Assembly (NCBI RefSeq): GCF_029589495.1
Contig: NZ_JAAIVF010000012.1
Location: forward strand, 1 to 34,545
DNA length: 34,545 nucleotides
Source: Speluncibacter jeojiensis
GTDB taxonomy: Bacteria; Actinomycetota; Actinomycetes; Mycobacteriales; Mycobacteriaceae
Reading direction: 5' to 3'
This document shows, one piece after another, positions 1-7,055 of this stretch. Made by a program: the position numbers and the translations under genes. The notes below the pieces were generated by a model. That model was not told the origin of the DNA and made no database searches. It saw only the letters and a list, made by a program, of their open reading frames with translations. Position 1 is the first letter of the stretch, and each line of letters starts with the position of its first letter.

Positions 1-1181
1 TTGATGTTCCACGCCTTCGCGCCGTCGACGACCGACCGCGCCCGGCCGGGCACCCGCGCGAGCACGGTGTCGAAGAACCGCCGGTGCACGATCTCGACGC
101 CCTTGGCCTCGAGCCCCTCGGCGCCGTGGTAGCTCGCGTACATCGCGGCGACGACCGCCAGCAGCACCTGCGCGGTGCAGATGTTGGAGGTCGCCTTCTC
201 ACGACGGATGTGCTGTTCACGGGTCTGCAGCGCGAGCCGGTAGGCGCGCTTGCCGTCGGCATCGACCGACACCCCGACGAGCCGGCCGGGCAGCTGCCGG
301 GAGTGCTTGCCGTGCACGGCAAGGTAGCCGGCGTGTGGCCCGCCGAAGCCCATCGGCACACCGAAGCGCTGGGTGGTGCCGAAGCACGCGTCGGCCCCGA
401 GCTCGCCGGGCGGCGTGATCAAGGTCATGGCCAGCAGGTCGGCGCCGACGGCCACGAGCGCGCCGCGCTCATGCGCGTCGCCGATCATCGCCGACCAGTC
501 GACGACGCGGCCCGAGGCCCCGGGCAGCTGCGCGAGCACGCCGAAGAACTCACCGTCCGGCAGGCCCTCGGTCAGGTCGGCTTCGACCAGCTCGATGCCC
601 AGCGGTGTCGCGCGGGTGTCCAGGATGGCCTTGGTCTGGGGGAACACGTCCGCGTCGACGACGAACCGCGGGGACTTGTTCTTGCCGGCGCGGCGCAGCA
701 GCGTCATCGCCTCGGCCGCCGCGGTGCCCTCGTCGAGCATCGACGAGTTCGCGACCTCCATGCCGGTCAGGTCCGCGACCATCGTCTGAAAATTGAGCAA
801 CGCCTCGAGCCGGCCCTGGCTGATCTCCGGCTGGTACGGCGTGTACGCGGTGTACCAGGCCGGGTTCTCGAGGATGTTGCGCACCAACACCGGCGGGGTG
901 AGCGTGTCGTAGTAGCCGAGGCCGATCATCGAGGTGGCGACGGTGTTCTGCGCCGCGAGCGCACGCAGCTGGGCCAGCGCCTCGTGCTCGCCGACCGCCG
1001 CGGGCAGCGCATCGAGCCCCGCACCCACGCCGTCGGTGGCCGGTTCCAGGATGCTGGCGGGCACGGCCGCCGCTGCCAGCTTGTCGAAGGTGCCGACCCC
1101 GATCGTGTCGAGGATGTGGTCGATGGCGTCTGCGTCGGGTCCGATGTGGCGGGCGGCGAATCCGTCGATTTGATCGGCCAT
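1..1181 (-). CDS. gcvP: Glycine dehydrogenase (decarboxylating), P-protein, 5' part
   Basis: The PLP-dependent P-protein of the glycine cleavage system decarboxylates glycine and passes the aminomethyl group to the lipoyl arm of GcvH. The first about 393 codons are present; the family is about 950 residues, so the C-terminal half with the PLP lysine lies outside the window. The ATG at 1181 opens [15 protein letters not shown], a typical P-protein N-terminus, after a GGGAG ribosome site. Further on are [28 protein letters not shown] and the [13 protein letters not shown] segment, all strongly conserved. A tandem glycine riboswitch lies in its leader and the carrier gene gcvH is about 3.4 kb away on the same strand, so function is not in doubt. 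The truncation is a window-edge effect, not a mutation. Confidence 0.97.
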   Translation of the reverse strand, partial: MADQIDGFAARHIGPDADAIDHILDTIGVGTFDKLAAAAVPASILEPATDGVGAGLDALPAAVGEHEALAQLRALAAQNTVATSMIGLGYYDTLTPPVLVRNILENPAWYTAYTPYQPEISQGRLEALLNFQTMVADLTGMEVANSSMLDEGTAAAEAMTLLRRAGKNKSPRFVVDADVFPQTKAILDTRATPLGIELVEADLTEGLPDGEFFGVLAQLPGASGRVVDWSAMIGDAHERGALVAVGADLLAMTLITPPGELGADACFGTTQRFGVPMGFGGPHAGYLAVHGKHSRQLPGRLVGVSVDADGKRAYRLALQTREQHIRREKATSNICTAQVLLAVVAAMYASYHGAEGLEAKGVEIVHRRFFDTVLARVPGRARSVVDGAKAWNI

Positions 1182-1216
1182 GAACTCTCCCAGGGGTCGG
1201 TGCGGGTGCCCACCGT

Positions 1217-1260
1217 GGCGACCGGTGTCGCCGTGACCCGGTCGATCGACCGTCGTCACG
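1217..1260 (-). promoter_or_regulatory. Two back-to-back hairpins between the riboswitch and gcvP
   Basis: Just after the second aptamer the RNA can form CGTGAC...GTCACG (1260-1255 with 1237-1232) enclosing CGGTC-GATC-GACCG (1252-1239), followed at once by GGCGAC-ACCG-GTCGCC (1232-1217). No U-tract follows, so neither looks like an intrinsic terminator. They are the natural candidates for the expression platform. Pairing is visible in the sequence; the role is inferred. Confidence 0.45.
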
Positions 1261-1271
1261 TGGTGGGTCCC

Positions 1272-1509
1272 TCCCCCTCTGTCTTCACCCGGACCCGGGT
1301 GCCTGAGAGATTCGGCGCCGGTGACGGCGCCTTTCCCCGTGGGCGGGTGGATGGTCCACCGCTTTCCAGAGACGTCGGAGCCCGCACGGTCCTGGGTGCC
1401 TGAGAGATTGACGGGGAGGTGCTGCTCCTTCGGCGTTCACGATCCCGTCGAACCGCCGCGATACAGAACACACCCGAGGCAGATCGACGACACCACGAAA
1501 CTCTCCCGC
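1272..1509 (-). promoter_or_regulatory. Tandem glycine riboswitch in the gcvP leader
   Basis: On the minus strand two copies of the glycine-aptamer core TCTCTCAGGCACC occur at 1407-1395 and 1310-1298. The first aptamer (about 1509-1384) starts with GCGGGAGAG and has CGCCGAAGGAGCA at 1435-1423. The second (about 1383-1275) has CTCTGGAAAGC and GGGGAAAGGCGCC before its core, and closes with GACAGAG, which can pair with its CTCTG. Two aptamers with a short linker is the usual cooperative architecture for glycine, and it sits directly ahead of gcvP. Boundaries are approximate because I did not fold it; identity is very likely. It is expected to turn gcvP on when glycine is high. Confidence 0.93.
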
Positions 1510-1529
1510 ACGGCGACGACGCACCACGA

Positions 1530-1535
1530 ATTGTA
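1530..1535 (-). promoter_or_regulatory. Candidate -10 element for the glycine riboswitch-gcvP transcript
   Basis: TACAAT on the minus strand lies about 20 bases upstream of the first riboswitch base, inside the short gap after the stop of the MerR gene. No good -35 hexamer is present at the usual distance, so this is a weak call. Confidence 0.35.
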
Positions 1536-1565
1536 CTGGCCGTCGAGGGGCGGCCACCACGTCGA

Positions 1566-2177
1566 CTACCCGGTCTTGCGGTTGGCGCGGTTCTTGCGGC
1601 GCGACGCGAGTTCGTCCTCGGGCGCCGCCTCGGTGTGCCCGCCGTCCGCGCGCTCGGCGGGGAAGTCGGCGATGGTCCCGGTCAACTCGCGCATGGCCCC
1701 GCTGACCGCGATGCCGAACACGCCCTGGCCACCCTGGAGCAGGTCGACGACCTCTTCGGCGGACGTGCACTCGTACACCGTGGTGCCGTCGGAGAACAGT
1801 GTGATCTTGGCGAGGTCGCGCACCCCGCGGCGGCGCAGGTGATCGACGGCGACCCGGATGTTCTGCAGGGAAATGCCGGTGTCGAGTAGTCGTTTGACGA
1901 TCTTGAGGACCAGGATGTCCTTGAACGAGTACAGGCGTTGGCTCCCCGAGCCCGCGGCGCCCCTTATCGACGGGACCACCAGCGACGTCCGGGCCCAGTA
2001 GTCCAGCTGCCGATAGGTGATGCCGGCGATCTGGCAGGCGGTGGGCACCCGGTAGCCGACGAGATCGTCGGGCACGGTGTCATCCGGGAACAGGCCGGGC
2101 TGGATGTCGTCGTCGACGACCGCGTCACCCGACGGGGACGATCGGTTCAGCTCCGGCTGCTGCGGCTGCTCGCCCAC
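1566..2177 (-). CDS. MerR-family transcriptional regulator (Rv1830/ResR type)
   Basis: A DNA-binding regulator of 203 residues. A disordered acidic N-terminus of about 40 residues precedes the MerR winged helix (YRVPTACQIAGITYRQLDYWART, about 42-64, and the wing RLYSFKDILVLKIVKRLLDTGIS), followed by a helical dimerisation stretch and a C-terminal domain without the cysteines of metal-sensing MerR proteins. Start is the GTG at 2177 after GGGAG with six bases between. Size, sequence and position between the bifunctional-nuclease gene and gcvP match M. tuberculosis Rv1830, reported under the names ResR or McdR as a growth/division regulator. The natural ligand is not evident. A MerR-like inverted repeat and a promoter lie upstream at 2310-2371, consistent with autoregulation. 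Confidence 0.9.
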   Translation of the reverse strand: MGEQPQQPELNRSSPSGDAVVDDDIQPGLFPDDTVPDDLVGYRVPTACQIAGITYRQLDYWARTSLVVPSIRGAAGSGSQRLYSFKDILVLKIVKRLLDTGISLQNIRVAVDHLRRRGVRDLAKITLFSDGTTVYECTSAEEVVDLLQGGQGVFGIAVSGAMRELTGTIADFPAERADGGHTEAAPEDELASRRKNRANRKTG

Positions 2178-2309
2178 TGACTACTCCCTCTCACGAGTCG
2201 CCGACCGGCTGCCTCGCAGTGCGATCCCGCACGCTTGCGATCCAGCCCTGACGACGAACCCAATCAGACTACGCTCGGCACGCCCGACATGGCGCCGATT
2301 GCTTCCTGA

Positions 2310-2338
2310 ACGCTATGACTGCGCGGGGTGCGGGTCAA
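2310..2338 (-). promoter_or_regulatory. Sigma-70-type promoter for the MerR gene
   Basis: Minus-strand TTGACC (2338-2333) and TAGCGT (2315-2310) are separated by exactly 17 bases, about 130 bases upstream of the GTG start at 2177. The -35 hexamer matches the consensus at five of six positions; the -10 at four of six. Confidence 0.45.
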
Positions 2339-2354
2339 CGCGACTCGCCATGAG

Positions 2355-2371
2355 CTCAACCTGAAGTTGAG
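2355..2371. promoter_or_regulatory. MerR-like inverted-repeat operator
   Basis: CTCAACCTGAAGTTGAG is a near-perfect 17-bp palindrome (arms CTCAAC and GTTGAG; seven of eight pairs match around the central G). Its form and AT-containing arms resemble operators of MerR-family proteins, and two MerR genes flank the site. It lies 17 bases upstream of the -35 element of the 2177 gene rather than inside the -35/-10 spacer, so classical MerR-type promoter twisting is not obvious. Confidence 0.45.
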
Positions 2372-2385
2372 GGTGAAATCAAACT

Positions 2386-2400
2386 GTGACCTTGGGTCAC
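2386..2400 (-). terminator. Short stem-loop at the end of the bifunctional-nuclease gene
   Basis: Minus strand GTGACC-CAA-GGTCAC followed by AGTTTGATTT. The hairpin overlaps the TGA stop of the nuclease gene and is followed by a T-rich run, so it could act as a weak intrinsic terminator or mRNA 3' end. The stem is only six pairs. Confidence 0.35.
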
Positions 2401-2873
2401 TGCCCGCCGGTCGCCTTGAAATCCTCCGGTGACACCGAGTCCAGGAACTCCTTGAACTTCTCGACCTCGTCCTCCCGCTCGTCCGGCAGCACCAGGCCCG
2501 CCTCCTCGAGGACGGCCTCGTCGGCCAGGATCGGCACACCCACCCGGATCGCGATGGCCACGGCGTCGGAGGGCCGGGCGGACACGGTGATCCCCCGCTC
2601 GAAGACGAGGTCCGCAAAATAGGTGCCCTCTTGCAGGTCCACGATCCGGATCTCCTTGAGCGTGTGCCCGAGCGCCGCGATCAGATCCTTGATCAGATCG
2701 TGGGTGAGCGGTCGCGGAGGTGTGATGCCCTGCTGCTCCAGAGCGATGGCCGTGGCCTCGGTCTGGCCGATCCAGATCGGCAGGAAGCGTTCGCCCTCGG
2801 CCTCGCGCAGCAGCAGCACCGGCTGATTCTGCGGCTGTTCCACACGGATGCCGACCAACTGCATTTCACTCAT
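2397..2873 (-). CDS. Bifunctional nuclease family (DUF151) protein
   Basis: A 158-residue protein of the BFN/DUF151 family, orthologous in position and sequence to Rv1829. The domain covers about residues 5-130: MQLVGIRVEQPQNQPVLLLRE, ERFLPIWIGQTEATAIALEQQG, RPLTHDLIKDLI, and GRTV-type strand TVSARPSDAVAIAIR. Some family members degrade RNA and DNA; no activity is known for most actinobacterial members, so the name should be taken as family only. An acidic tail follows. The frame is open further upstream, but the ATG at 2873 follows GGAGG with an eight-base spacer and gives the family length, so I chose it. Flanked by two MerR genes. Confidence 0.92.
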   Translation of the reverse strand: MSEMQLVGIRVEQPQNQPVLLLREAEGERFLPIWIGQTEATAIALEQQGITPPRPLTHDLIKDLIAALGHTLKEIRIVDLQEGTYFADLVFERGITVSARPSDAVAIAIRVGVPILADEAVLEEAGLVLPDEREDEVEKFKEFLDSVSPEDFKATGGQ

Positions 2874-2965
2874 CGTGTCCGCCTCCGTCAGTGGTGACCA
2901 CAGTGCTGCCGACCCAGAACCGCCGGCCCGGATTCGCCGGTCGCCGACAGCTGATCCGTATCCCG

Positions 2966-2971
2966 AGTGTA
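2966..2971 (-). promoter_or_regulatory. Candidate -10 for the bifunctional-nuclease gene
   Basis: Minus-strand TACACT, about 93 bases upstream of the ATG at 2873, immediately preceded by the 10-bp palindrome GCGAATTCGC (2973-2982) in the spacer region. No convincing -35 hexamer. Confidence 0.3.
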
Positions 2972-3065
2972 GGCGAATTCGCGCCACCACGACCGCGCGA
3001 GAACCCTTGTCGCAGGCCCCGTACGCCGCCGCGCCCCGGTTCGGCCGCGGCCGGCGACCCGGCCG

Positions 3066-3803
3066 TCAGCCGTCGAGGCTGCGCCGCACCGCCGATTGCA
3101 CCAGCGCGCTGTGCAGGGTCACCGACAGCGCCGCGAGTTCGCGGACGGTTTCCTGGGCACGGTCACGGGCGCCGGCGTCGCGCCCCTTGGCGATCGGCGC
3201 GGCGATCTGCGCGATCATCCCCGCCTCTCGATCCGCGGCCGCCTTGAAGGCACGCAGGTGCCGCACCTCGAGCCCGAAGGCGGCCATCGACGTCGCGGCG
3301 CCGACCAGCGCCACCGCGTTCTCGTCGAAGTAGCCCGCCGCGCCGGGCACCAGCAGGCCCGCCTGGACCAGTTCGGTGATGAACTGGTCGTCCGCGCCGG
3401 TCCGCCGCACGAGGTCCGCCTGCGAGAGGCGCGACTCCCCTTCTGTCGTGAATTCGTCCGGTTCGCGTCCGTCCGCCGCGCCGGGCGCCAGCGCCAACGC
3501 ACGCGGCAGTCTCAGAGACCGCTCGGGCGCCCCCTCGCCGCGGTCGACCGCGTCGAGTTGATCCTTGATCACCTTCAGCGGCAGGTAGTGGTCGCGCTGT
3601 GCGGTGAGCACGAATCGCAACCGCTCACAGTCGGCGATCGAGAACCGCCGATAGCCCGAGGGCGTGCGCTCGGGCATGACCAGCCCCTCGGACTCCAGGA
3701 ACCGGATCTTGGAGACCGTGATGTCGGGAAACTCCGGGCGAAGCCGGTCGAGGACGGACCCGATCGACATTCCCCCGGGCGTCGGCCGGCCCGCTGCGGT
3801 CAC
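3066..3803 (-). CDS. MerR-family transcriptional regulator (Rv1828 type)
   Basis: A 245-residue regulator with a MerR helix-turn-helix and wing at about residues 12-60 (MSIGSVLDRLRPEFPDITVSKIRFLESEGL, then TPSGYRRFSIADCERLRFVL), a linker rich in Pro/Ala/Glu (about 85-125), and a C-terminal helical domain (SQADLVRRTGADDQFITELVQAGLL onward) that itself resembles a second MerR-like fold. It matches Rv1828 in size and position. The GTG start at 3803 overlaps the TGA of garA (GTGA), so it is translated coupled to garA. No cysteine cluster for metal or redox sensing is seen; the effector is unknown. Confidence 0.92.
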   Translation of the reverse strand: MTAAGRPTPGGMSIGSVLDRLRPEFPDITVSKIRFLESEGLVMPERTPSGYRRFSIADCERLRFVLTAQRDHYLPLKVIKDQLDAVDRGEGAPERSLRLPRALALAPGAADGREPDEFTTEGESRLSQADLVRRTGADDQFITELVQAGLLVPGAAGYFDENAVALVGAATSMAAFGLEVRHLRAFKAAADREAGMIAQIAAPIAKGRDAGARDRAQETVRELAALSVTLHSALVQSAVRRSLDG

Positions 3804-4288
3804 TGGCCGTCAGCAGCCGCCGACGCGTTGCCCTGCTCACCGCCGCGCGGGCCGGTGAGGAACACCAGGCGGAACTTGCCGATCTGCACCTCGTCACCGT
3901 TGGCGAGCACGGCCGAATCGACCGGCTCGCGGTTCACGTACGTGCCGTTGAGACTGCCCACGTCGACGACCTGGAAGTCCTCGCCGTCCTGACGGAACTC
4001 GGCGTGCCGACGGCTGACCGTGACGTCGTCGAGGAAGATGTCGCTCTCGGGGTGACGGCCGGCGGAGGTGGCGGGCTGGTCGAGGAGGAACCGCGAACCT
4101 GCGTTCGGTCCACGCTTGACGACGAGCAGCGCGGAACCGGCCGGCAGGCCCTCGACTCCGGAGACCTGACCTTCGACCGTCGTAGGAGCGGGCACTGCGT
4201 CGAGTTCGTTGAGGAAATCGGCCCGGAAGACCGAGGTGGTCTCGACCGGGGTCTCTTCGAAACCAGAGTTCTTGTCGTTCTCGCTCAC
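3800..4288 (-). CDS. garA: FHA-domain metabolic switch GarA
   Basis: GarA is a small phosphoprotein that in mycobacteria inhibits 2-oxoglutarate dehydrogenase and NAD-glutamate dehydrogenase when unphosphorylated, and is switched by PknB/PknG phosphorylation. Here it is 162 residues, the usual length. The N-terminal phosphorylation motif ETTSVF is intact, with threonines 17 and 18. The FHA domain (about 52-145) has the phosphate-binding set GRHPESDI (77-84), VSRRHAEF (91-98) and GSLNGTYVNR (111-120). The GTG at 4288 follows GGAGGAGAAACG and gives the family length; the same frame stays open upstream without homology. Overlaps the following MerR gene by GTGA. The palindromes at 4320-4353 and 4402-4415 lie upstream. 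Confidence 0.97.
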   Translation of the reverse strand: MSENDKNSGFEETPVETTSVFRADFLNELDAVPAPTTVEGQVSGVEGLPAGSALLVVKRGPNAGSRFLLDQPATSAGRHPESDIFLDDVTVSRRHAEFRQDGEDFQVVDVGSLNGTYVNREPVDSAVLANGDEVQIGKFRLVFLTGPRGGEQGNASAAADGQ

Positions 4289-4319
4289 CGTTTCTCCTCC
4301 GTCCGCTCGGGACTTCGTG

Positions 4320-4353
4320 GTACGCAACTGCACAGTCGTACGCGATTGCGTAC
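4320..4353. promoter_or_regulatory. Inverted repeats upstream of garA
   Basis: GTACGCAA (4320-4327) and its exact reverse complement TTGCGTAC (4346-4353) are separated by 18 bases, and a further GTACGC (4338-4343) makes a tight palindrome GTACGC-GATT-GCGTAC. Three copies of one half-site in 34 bases suggest a protein operator or leader hairpin. The region ends 32 bases before the garA start codon. Confidence 0.4.
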
Positions 4354-4401
4354 ACAGGCACACTTCGAACCCGCCTGCACCGCCGTGATCCTTTCGACCG
4401 T

Positions 4402-4415
4402 ACCCCGATCGGGGT
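4402..4415. promoter_or_regulatory. Perfect 14-bp palindrome in the garA upstream region
   Basis: ACCCCGATCGGGGT is fully self-complementary, with partial symmetry beyond it (GT..AC on both sides). It lies about 115 bases before the garA start, between the gcvH 3' hairpins and the 4320-4353 repeats. It may be a repressor/activator site. Confidence 0.35.
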
Positions 4416-4469
4416 CACGCGCGTAGGGACTGGGCACAGGACAGGCGATGTTGATGATGATCTTGTGAT

Positions 4470-4519
4470 GTGGGGCCGGACCCCACTCGTTCCGGGCCCG
4501 CCGCGAGGCCGGCCCGGAA
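4470..4519 (-). terminator. Two hairpins downstream of gcvH
   Basis: Minus strand, after the gcvH stop at 4538: a 9-bp perfect stem TTCCGGGCC/GGCCCGGAA (4519-4511 with 4498-4490), then a 6-bp stem GTGGGG/CCCCAC (4486-4481 with 4475-4470). No run of T follows, so this would be an atypical (L-shaped) terminator or an mRNA processing/stability element between gcvH and garA. Confidence 0.5.
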
Positions 4520-4537
4520 CGTCTGCAGCACTCCGGT

Positions 4538-4960
4538 CTAGCCCTCGGCGATCGCCCGGTAGCCCGCCGCGTCGAGGGTCTCGCCGAGCGCAGAGTCAAG
4601 CGCGTCAGCGTCTTTCACCTCGAGCACGACGAGCCAGCCGGCGCCGTAGGGATCGGTGTTCACCAGTTCGGGGGTGTCGGTGAGCGCCGCATTCGCCGAC
4701 CCGACCGATCCACTGAGCGGAGCGAAGATGTCCGACACGCTCTTGGTCGATTCGACCTCGCCGAGCGACTCGCCCGCCGTCACCGCGTCACCCTCGCCCG
4801 GCAGCTGCACGAACACGACGTCGCCGAGTTGCTGCTGCGCGAAATCGGTGATGCCGACCCGAACCGTGGTGTCTCCGGTCCGCTCGATCCACTCGTGCTC
4901 GGCCGTGTAGCGCAGGCCCTCCGGAATGTTCAGCTCGGTCAAGTCGACGTCCTTCCTCAT
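4538..4960 (-). CDS. gcvH: Glycine cleavage system H protein
   Basis: Lipoyl carrier of the glycine cleavage complex, shuttling the aminomethyl group from GcvP to GcvT. From the ATG at 4960 it is 140 residues. YTAEHEWIERTGDTTVRVGITDFAQ and LGDVVFVQLP are characteristic, and the lipoylated lysine is K73 in GEVESTKSVSD. The ATG at 4960 has no good ribosome site. A TTG six codons on (4942) follows AGGAAGGA with good spacing and gives 134 residues, the M. tuberculosis length, so the true start may be 4942. The partner gcvP lies downstream behind garA and three other genes; gcvT and lpd are not in this window. Confidence 0.95.
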   Translation of the reverse strand: MRKDVDLTELNIPEGLRYTAEHEWIERTGDTTVRVGITDFAQQQLGDVVFVQLPGEGDAVTAGESLGEVESTKSVSDIFAPLSGSVGSANAALTDTPELVNTDPYGAGWLVVLEVKDADALDSALGETLDAAGYRAIAEG

Positions 4961-5043
4961 CTCTCGAATTCCGCGATCTCTCGCACTCCACGCCGCCGGG
5001 TGCCCCGCGGCGGGATCGGCTGCTGCGGACACTCGGTGTCACG

Positions 5044-5805
5044 CTATCCGCCCGGACGAGCGTATTGGGGCGCTTTCGCCTCTCGCAAGGCGGCCACATC
5101 CACCTGCGGCGACTGCGCGATGGTCAGCACCCCGCCGACCCTGGCCACCGCGTCGACGACCCCGCCGGGAATGTTCAGTGCGGCAGCCAATGTGGGCGGA
5201 TCACCGATCGCGATCACCCGATACGGCGCGGTGAGCGCCACGCCGTCGACGCGAATGTCCCCCGCGCGGCCGGTGATGAACGAGTCGACACCGATCCGGA
5301 CCGGAGCGCCCGATCCCGGGCCGCCGGACATCTGCACGGCCTCGGCGCCCGCCGCGCGCAGCTCCTGCAGCTGGTCGAGCAGCACGTCCGGACCGACACC
5401 GCCGTGCGCGTCCTCGACGGTCAGCGTCACGCCCGGCCCCCGGGCCGGCACCGCGCCGACCTGGATCTGCAGCGCCGCCAGGCGCGCCCGGGCCTCGGTC
5501 AGCGCCGCACCCGAGTTCGTGCCACTGGCCTGCATGGTCGCCAGGGACTGTTCGAGTGAGGCGATCTCCTGACGCAGCGAGGCCTCGCGTTGGTGCAGCG
5601 TGTCGAGCACGGCGAGCAGGTCCGCGGGACGCGCCGAGTCCAGCGCGTCGCCCGAGCCGGTGTCGCGGACCTGGGTGACGATCGCCAGCCCGAGCAGCCC
5701 GCACAGCACCGCCACCAGCGTGGCCGCCAGCCATCGATGGTGGATGCCGCGCTGGGGCGCCGGCGGCAGCTCGTGTCGCCCGTGGGGGTCCTCCGGGGCA
5801 TCCAT
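5044..5805 (-). CDS. DUF881 membrane-anchored protein (Rv1825 type)
   Basis: A 253-residue protein with a basic N-terminus, one membrane helix (about 25-46, WLAATLVAVLCGLLGLAIVT), an extracytoplasmic coiled coil (about 60-115, ADLLAVLDTLHQREASLRQEI) and a DUF881 domain (about 118-245, with GPGVTLTVEDAHGG, LLDQLQELRAAGAEAVQMSG, YRVIAIGDP and VARVGGVLTI). The family is found near division genes in Gram-positive bacteria; its biochemical role is unknown. The ATG at 5805 immediately follows the TAG of sbp (no gap). A paralogue lies two genes upstream. Confidence 0.93.
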   Translation of the reverse strand: MDAPEDPHGRHELPPAPQRGIHHRWLAATLVAVLCGLLGLAIVTQVRDTGSGDALDSARPADLLAVLDTLHQREASLRQEIASLEQSLATMQASGTNSGAALTEARARLAALQIQVGAVPARGPGVTLTVEDAHGGVGPDVLLDQLQELRAAGAEAVQMSGGPGSGAPVRIGVDSFITGRAGDIRVDGVALTAPYRVIAIGDPPTLAAALNIPGGVVDAVARVGGVLTIAQSPQVDVAALREAKAPQYARPGG

Positions 5806-6138
5806 CTAGGCCCCGAACAGCCGCCGGCGCAGGGCCGCGGCGTTGCCGAAGATGCGGATGCCCAGGACCACGATCACGGCGGTCGACAGCTGGGTACCGA
5901 CACCGAGCTGATCGCCGAGCAGGACCAGCAGTGCCGCGACCACCACGTTGAAGACGAACGAGACCACGAAGACCTTCGAGTCGAAGATCGAGTCGAAGTA
6001 CGCCCGCAGACCGCCGAACACCGCGTCGAGGGCGGCCACCACCGCGATGGGGAGGTACGGCTGCAGGATGTCGGGGACCTGTGGGTGCAGCACCAGCCCC
6101 ACCACGATCCCGACGACCAGTGCGATGAATCCGATCAA
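5806..6138 (-). CDS. sbp: Small basic protein Sbp (DUF1290)
   Basis: An integral membrane protein of 110 residues with about three hydrophobic segments: IGFIALVVGIVVGLVL (2-17), LPIAVVAALDAVFGGLRAYF (29-48) and VFVVSFVFNVVVAALLVLLG (56-75), plus a fourth weaker helix about 86-97 and a basic end (RRRLFGA). Sbp/DUF1290 proteins occur beside DUF881 genes and, in Firmicutes, beside division genes. The start is a TTG at 6138 that overlaps the TGA of the previous gene (TTGA) and follows GGGAGGGG with eight bases between. A longer open frame upstream is Arg-rich noise overlapping the neighbouring gene. Confidence 0.9.
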   Translation of the reverse strand: MIGFIALVVGIVVGLVLHPQVPDILQPYLPIAVVAALDAVFGGLRAYFDSIFDSKVFVVSFVFNVVVAALLVLLGDQLGVGTQLSTAVIVVLGIRIFGNAAALRRRLFGA

Positions 6139-7055
6139 CGAGGTGTCCCCTCCCGCGCGTACCGAAGCTCCCGGACCGGTGCCGCGGGCAGGCTCAGCCG
6201 CGCGGACTCGGTGACCGTGAAGCCGACACCGTACAGCTGATGCACCGCCTGCATGCGCAGGTAGGCGTCGCTGACCATGAAACCCGTCTGCATGGTGGCG
6301 GTCGGCCCGATCGCGGAGACGACGTACGGCGAGGAGATCGGCTGGTTGTCCACCAGCATCGCGCCGCCGGCCTGCCGGATCGTGACGCCGGGGCCGATCC
6401 GCACCCCGCCGACCCCGATCGCCTCGGCGCCGCCGGCCCACAGGGCGTTGACCACCGACTGCAGGTCACGGTCGAGCACCACGGCGGCGGCGCCGCCCGG
6501 CGCGACCGCACCTCCGCTCAGTCCGGGACGGGCCGTCGGATCCGCCAACGCCACGACCAGTCCGGGCCCGTTCACCGCGGTTGCCGCAGCTCGCTCGTCG
6601 GCGACGTGCAGCGCCCCGAGTACCGTCTTGCCGGCGCTGTCGCGGGCCAGGATGCGTTCACGTGCCGACTCCTCCTCGGCACTCAGGTGCGCCCGCGTCT
6701 GCGCCAGGTCCACGTTGGCGGTCTGGGTGCGACGGACCTCGTCGGCCAACTGGGTCTGCACGTGCGCCCGGTCGGGTGCCTGACGCGACGCCTGCGCGGC
6801 CGCCACGCCGAACAGCACGCCGATCACGACACCGCCGAGGGCGATCCAGGCGCCCGTCCGGAACCTCGCGGGAGAGCCGGGAACCCGCGCACGCGCGGCC
6901 GCGGTGTAACCGGGGTCCAGATGGTCGAAGAGCAGTGACCGCAGCAGCGACGGGGTCGGGTTGCGCCGCGGCGTCGCGGGATCGGGGACGTCCACGGAGT
7001 CGAGGGCGGGCGCTGTGCCATCCGGCTCTGCGCCGTCCGGTCGGTCATCGCGCAT
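6135..7055 (-). CDS. DUF881 membrane-anchored protein (Rv1823 type)
   Basis: A 306-residue paralogue of the 5044-5805 protein with a longer Pro-rich cytoplasmic N-terminus (about 1-65), a membrane helix (about 69-88, AWIALGGVVIGVLFGVAAAQ), a coiled-coil stretch (about 95-140) and the DUF881 domain (about 160-300: GPGLVVALADP, LDRDLQSVVNALWAGGAEAIGVGG, SSPYVVSAIGPTATMQTGF). The ATG at 7055 overlaps the end of the pgsA gene by 11 bases and gives the length I recall for Rv1823; an in-frame ATG upstream would start inside pgsA. Its 3' end overlaps the sbp start. Role unknown, probably envelope or division related. Confidence 0.92.
   Translation of the reverse strand: MRDDRPDGAEPDGTAPALDSVDVPDPATPRRNPTPSLLRSLLFDHLDPGYTAAARARVPGSPARFRTGAWIALGGVVIGVLFGVAAAQASRQAPDRAHVQTQLADEVRRTQTANVDLAQTRAHLSAEEESARERILARDSAGKTVLGALHVADERAAATAVNGPGLVVALADPTARPGLSGGAVAPGGAAAVVLDRDLQSVVNALWAGGAEAIGVGGVRIGPGVTIRQAGGAMLVDNQPISSPYVVSAIGPTATMQTGFMVSDAYLRMQAVHQLYGVGFTVTESARLSLPAAPVRELRYAREGTPR

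Noticed and set aside
1-1181. gcvP as a broken gene
   Set aside because: The frame is intact to the window edge; truncation is only from the window limit.
2385-2400. CRP-like site TGTGA...TCAC near the end of the nuclease gene
   Set aside because: The halves are seven bases apart, not six, and the element overlaps a stop codon with a T-rich tail, fitting a small 3' hairpin better.
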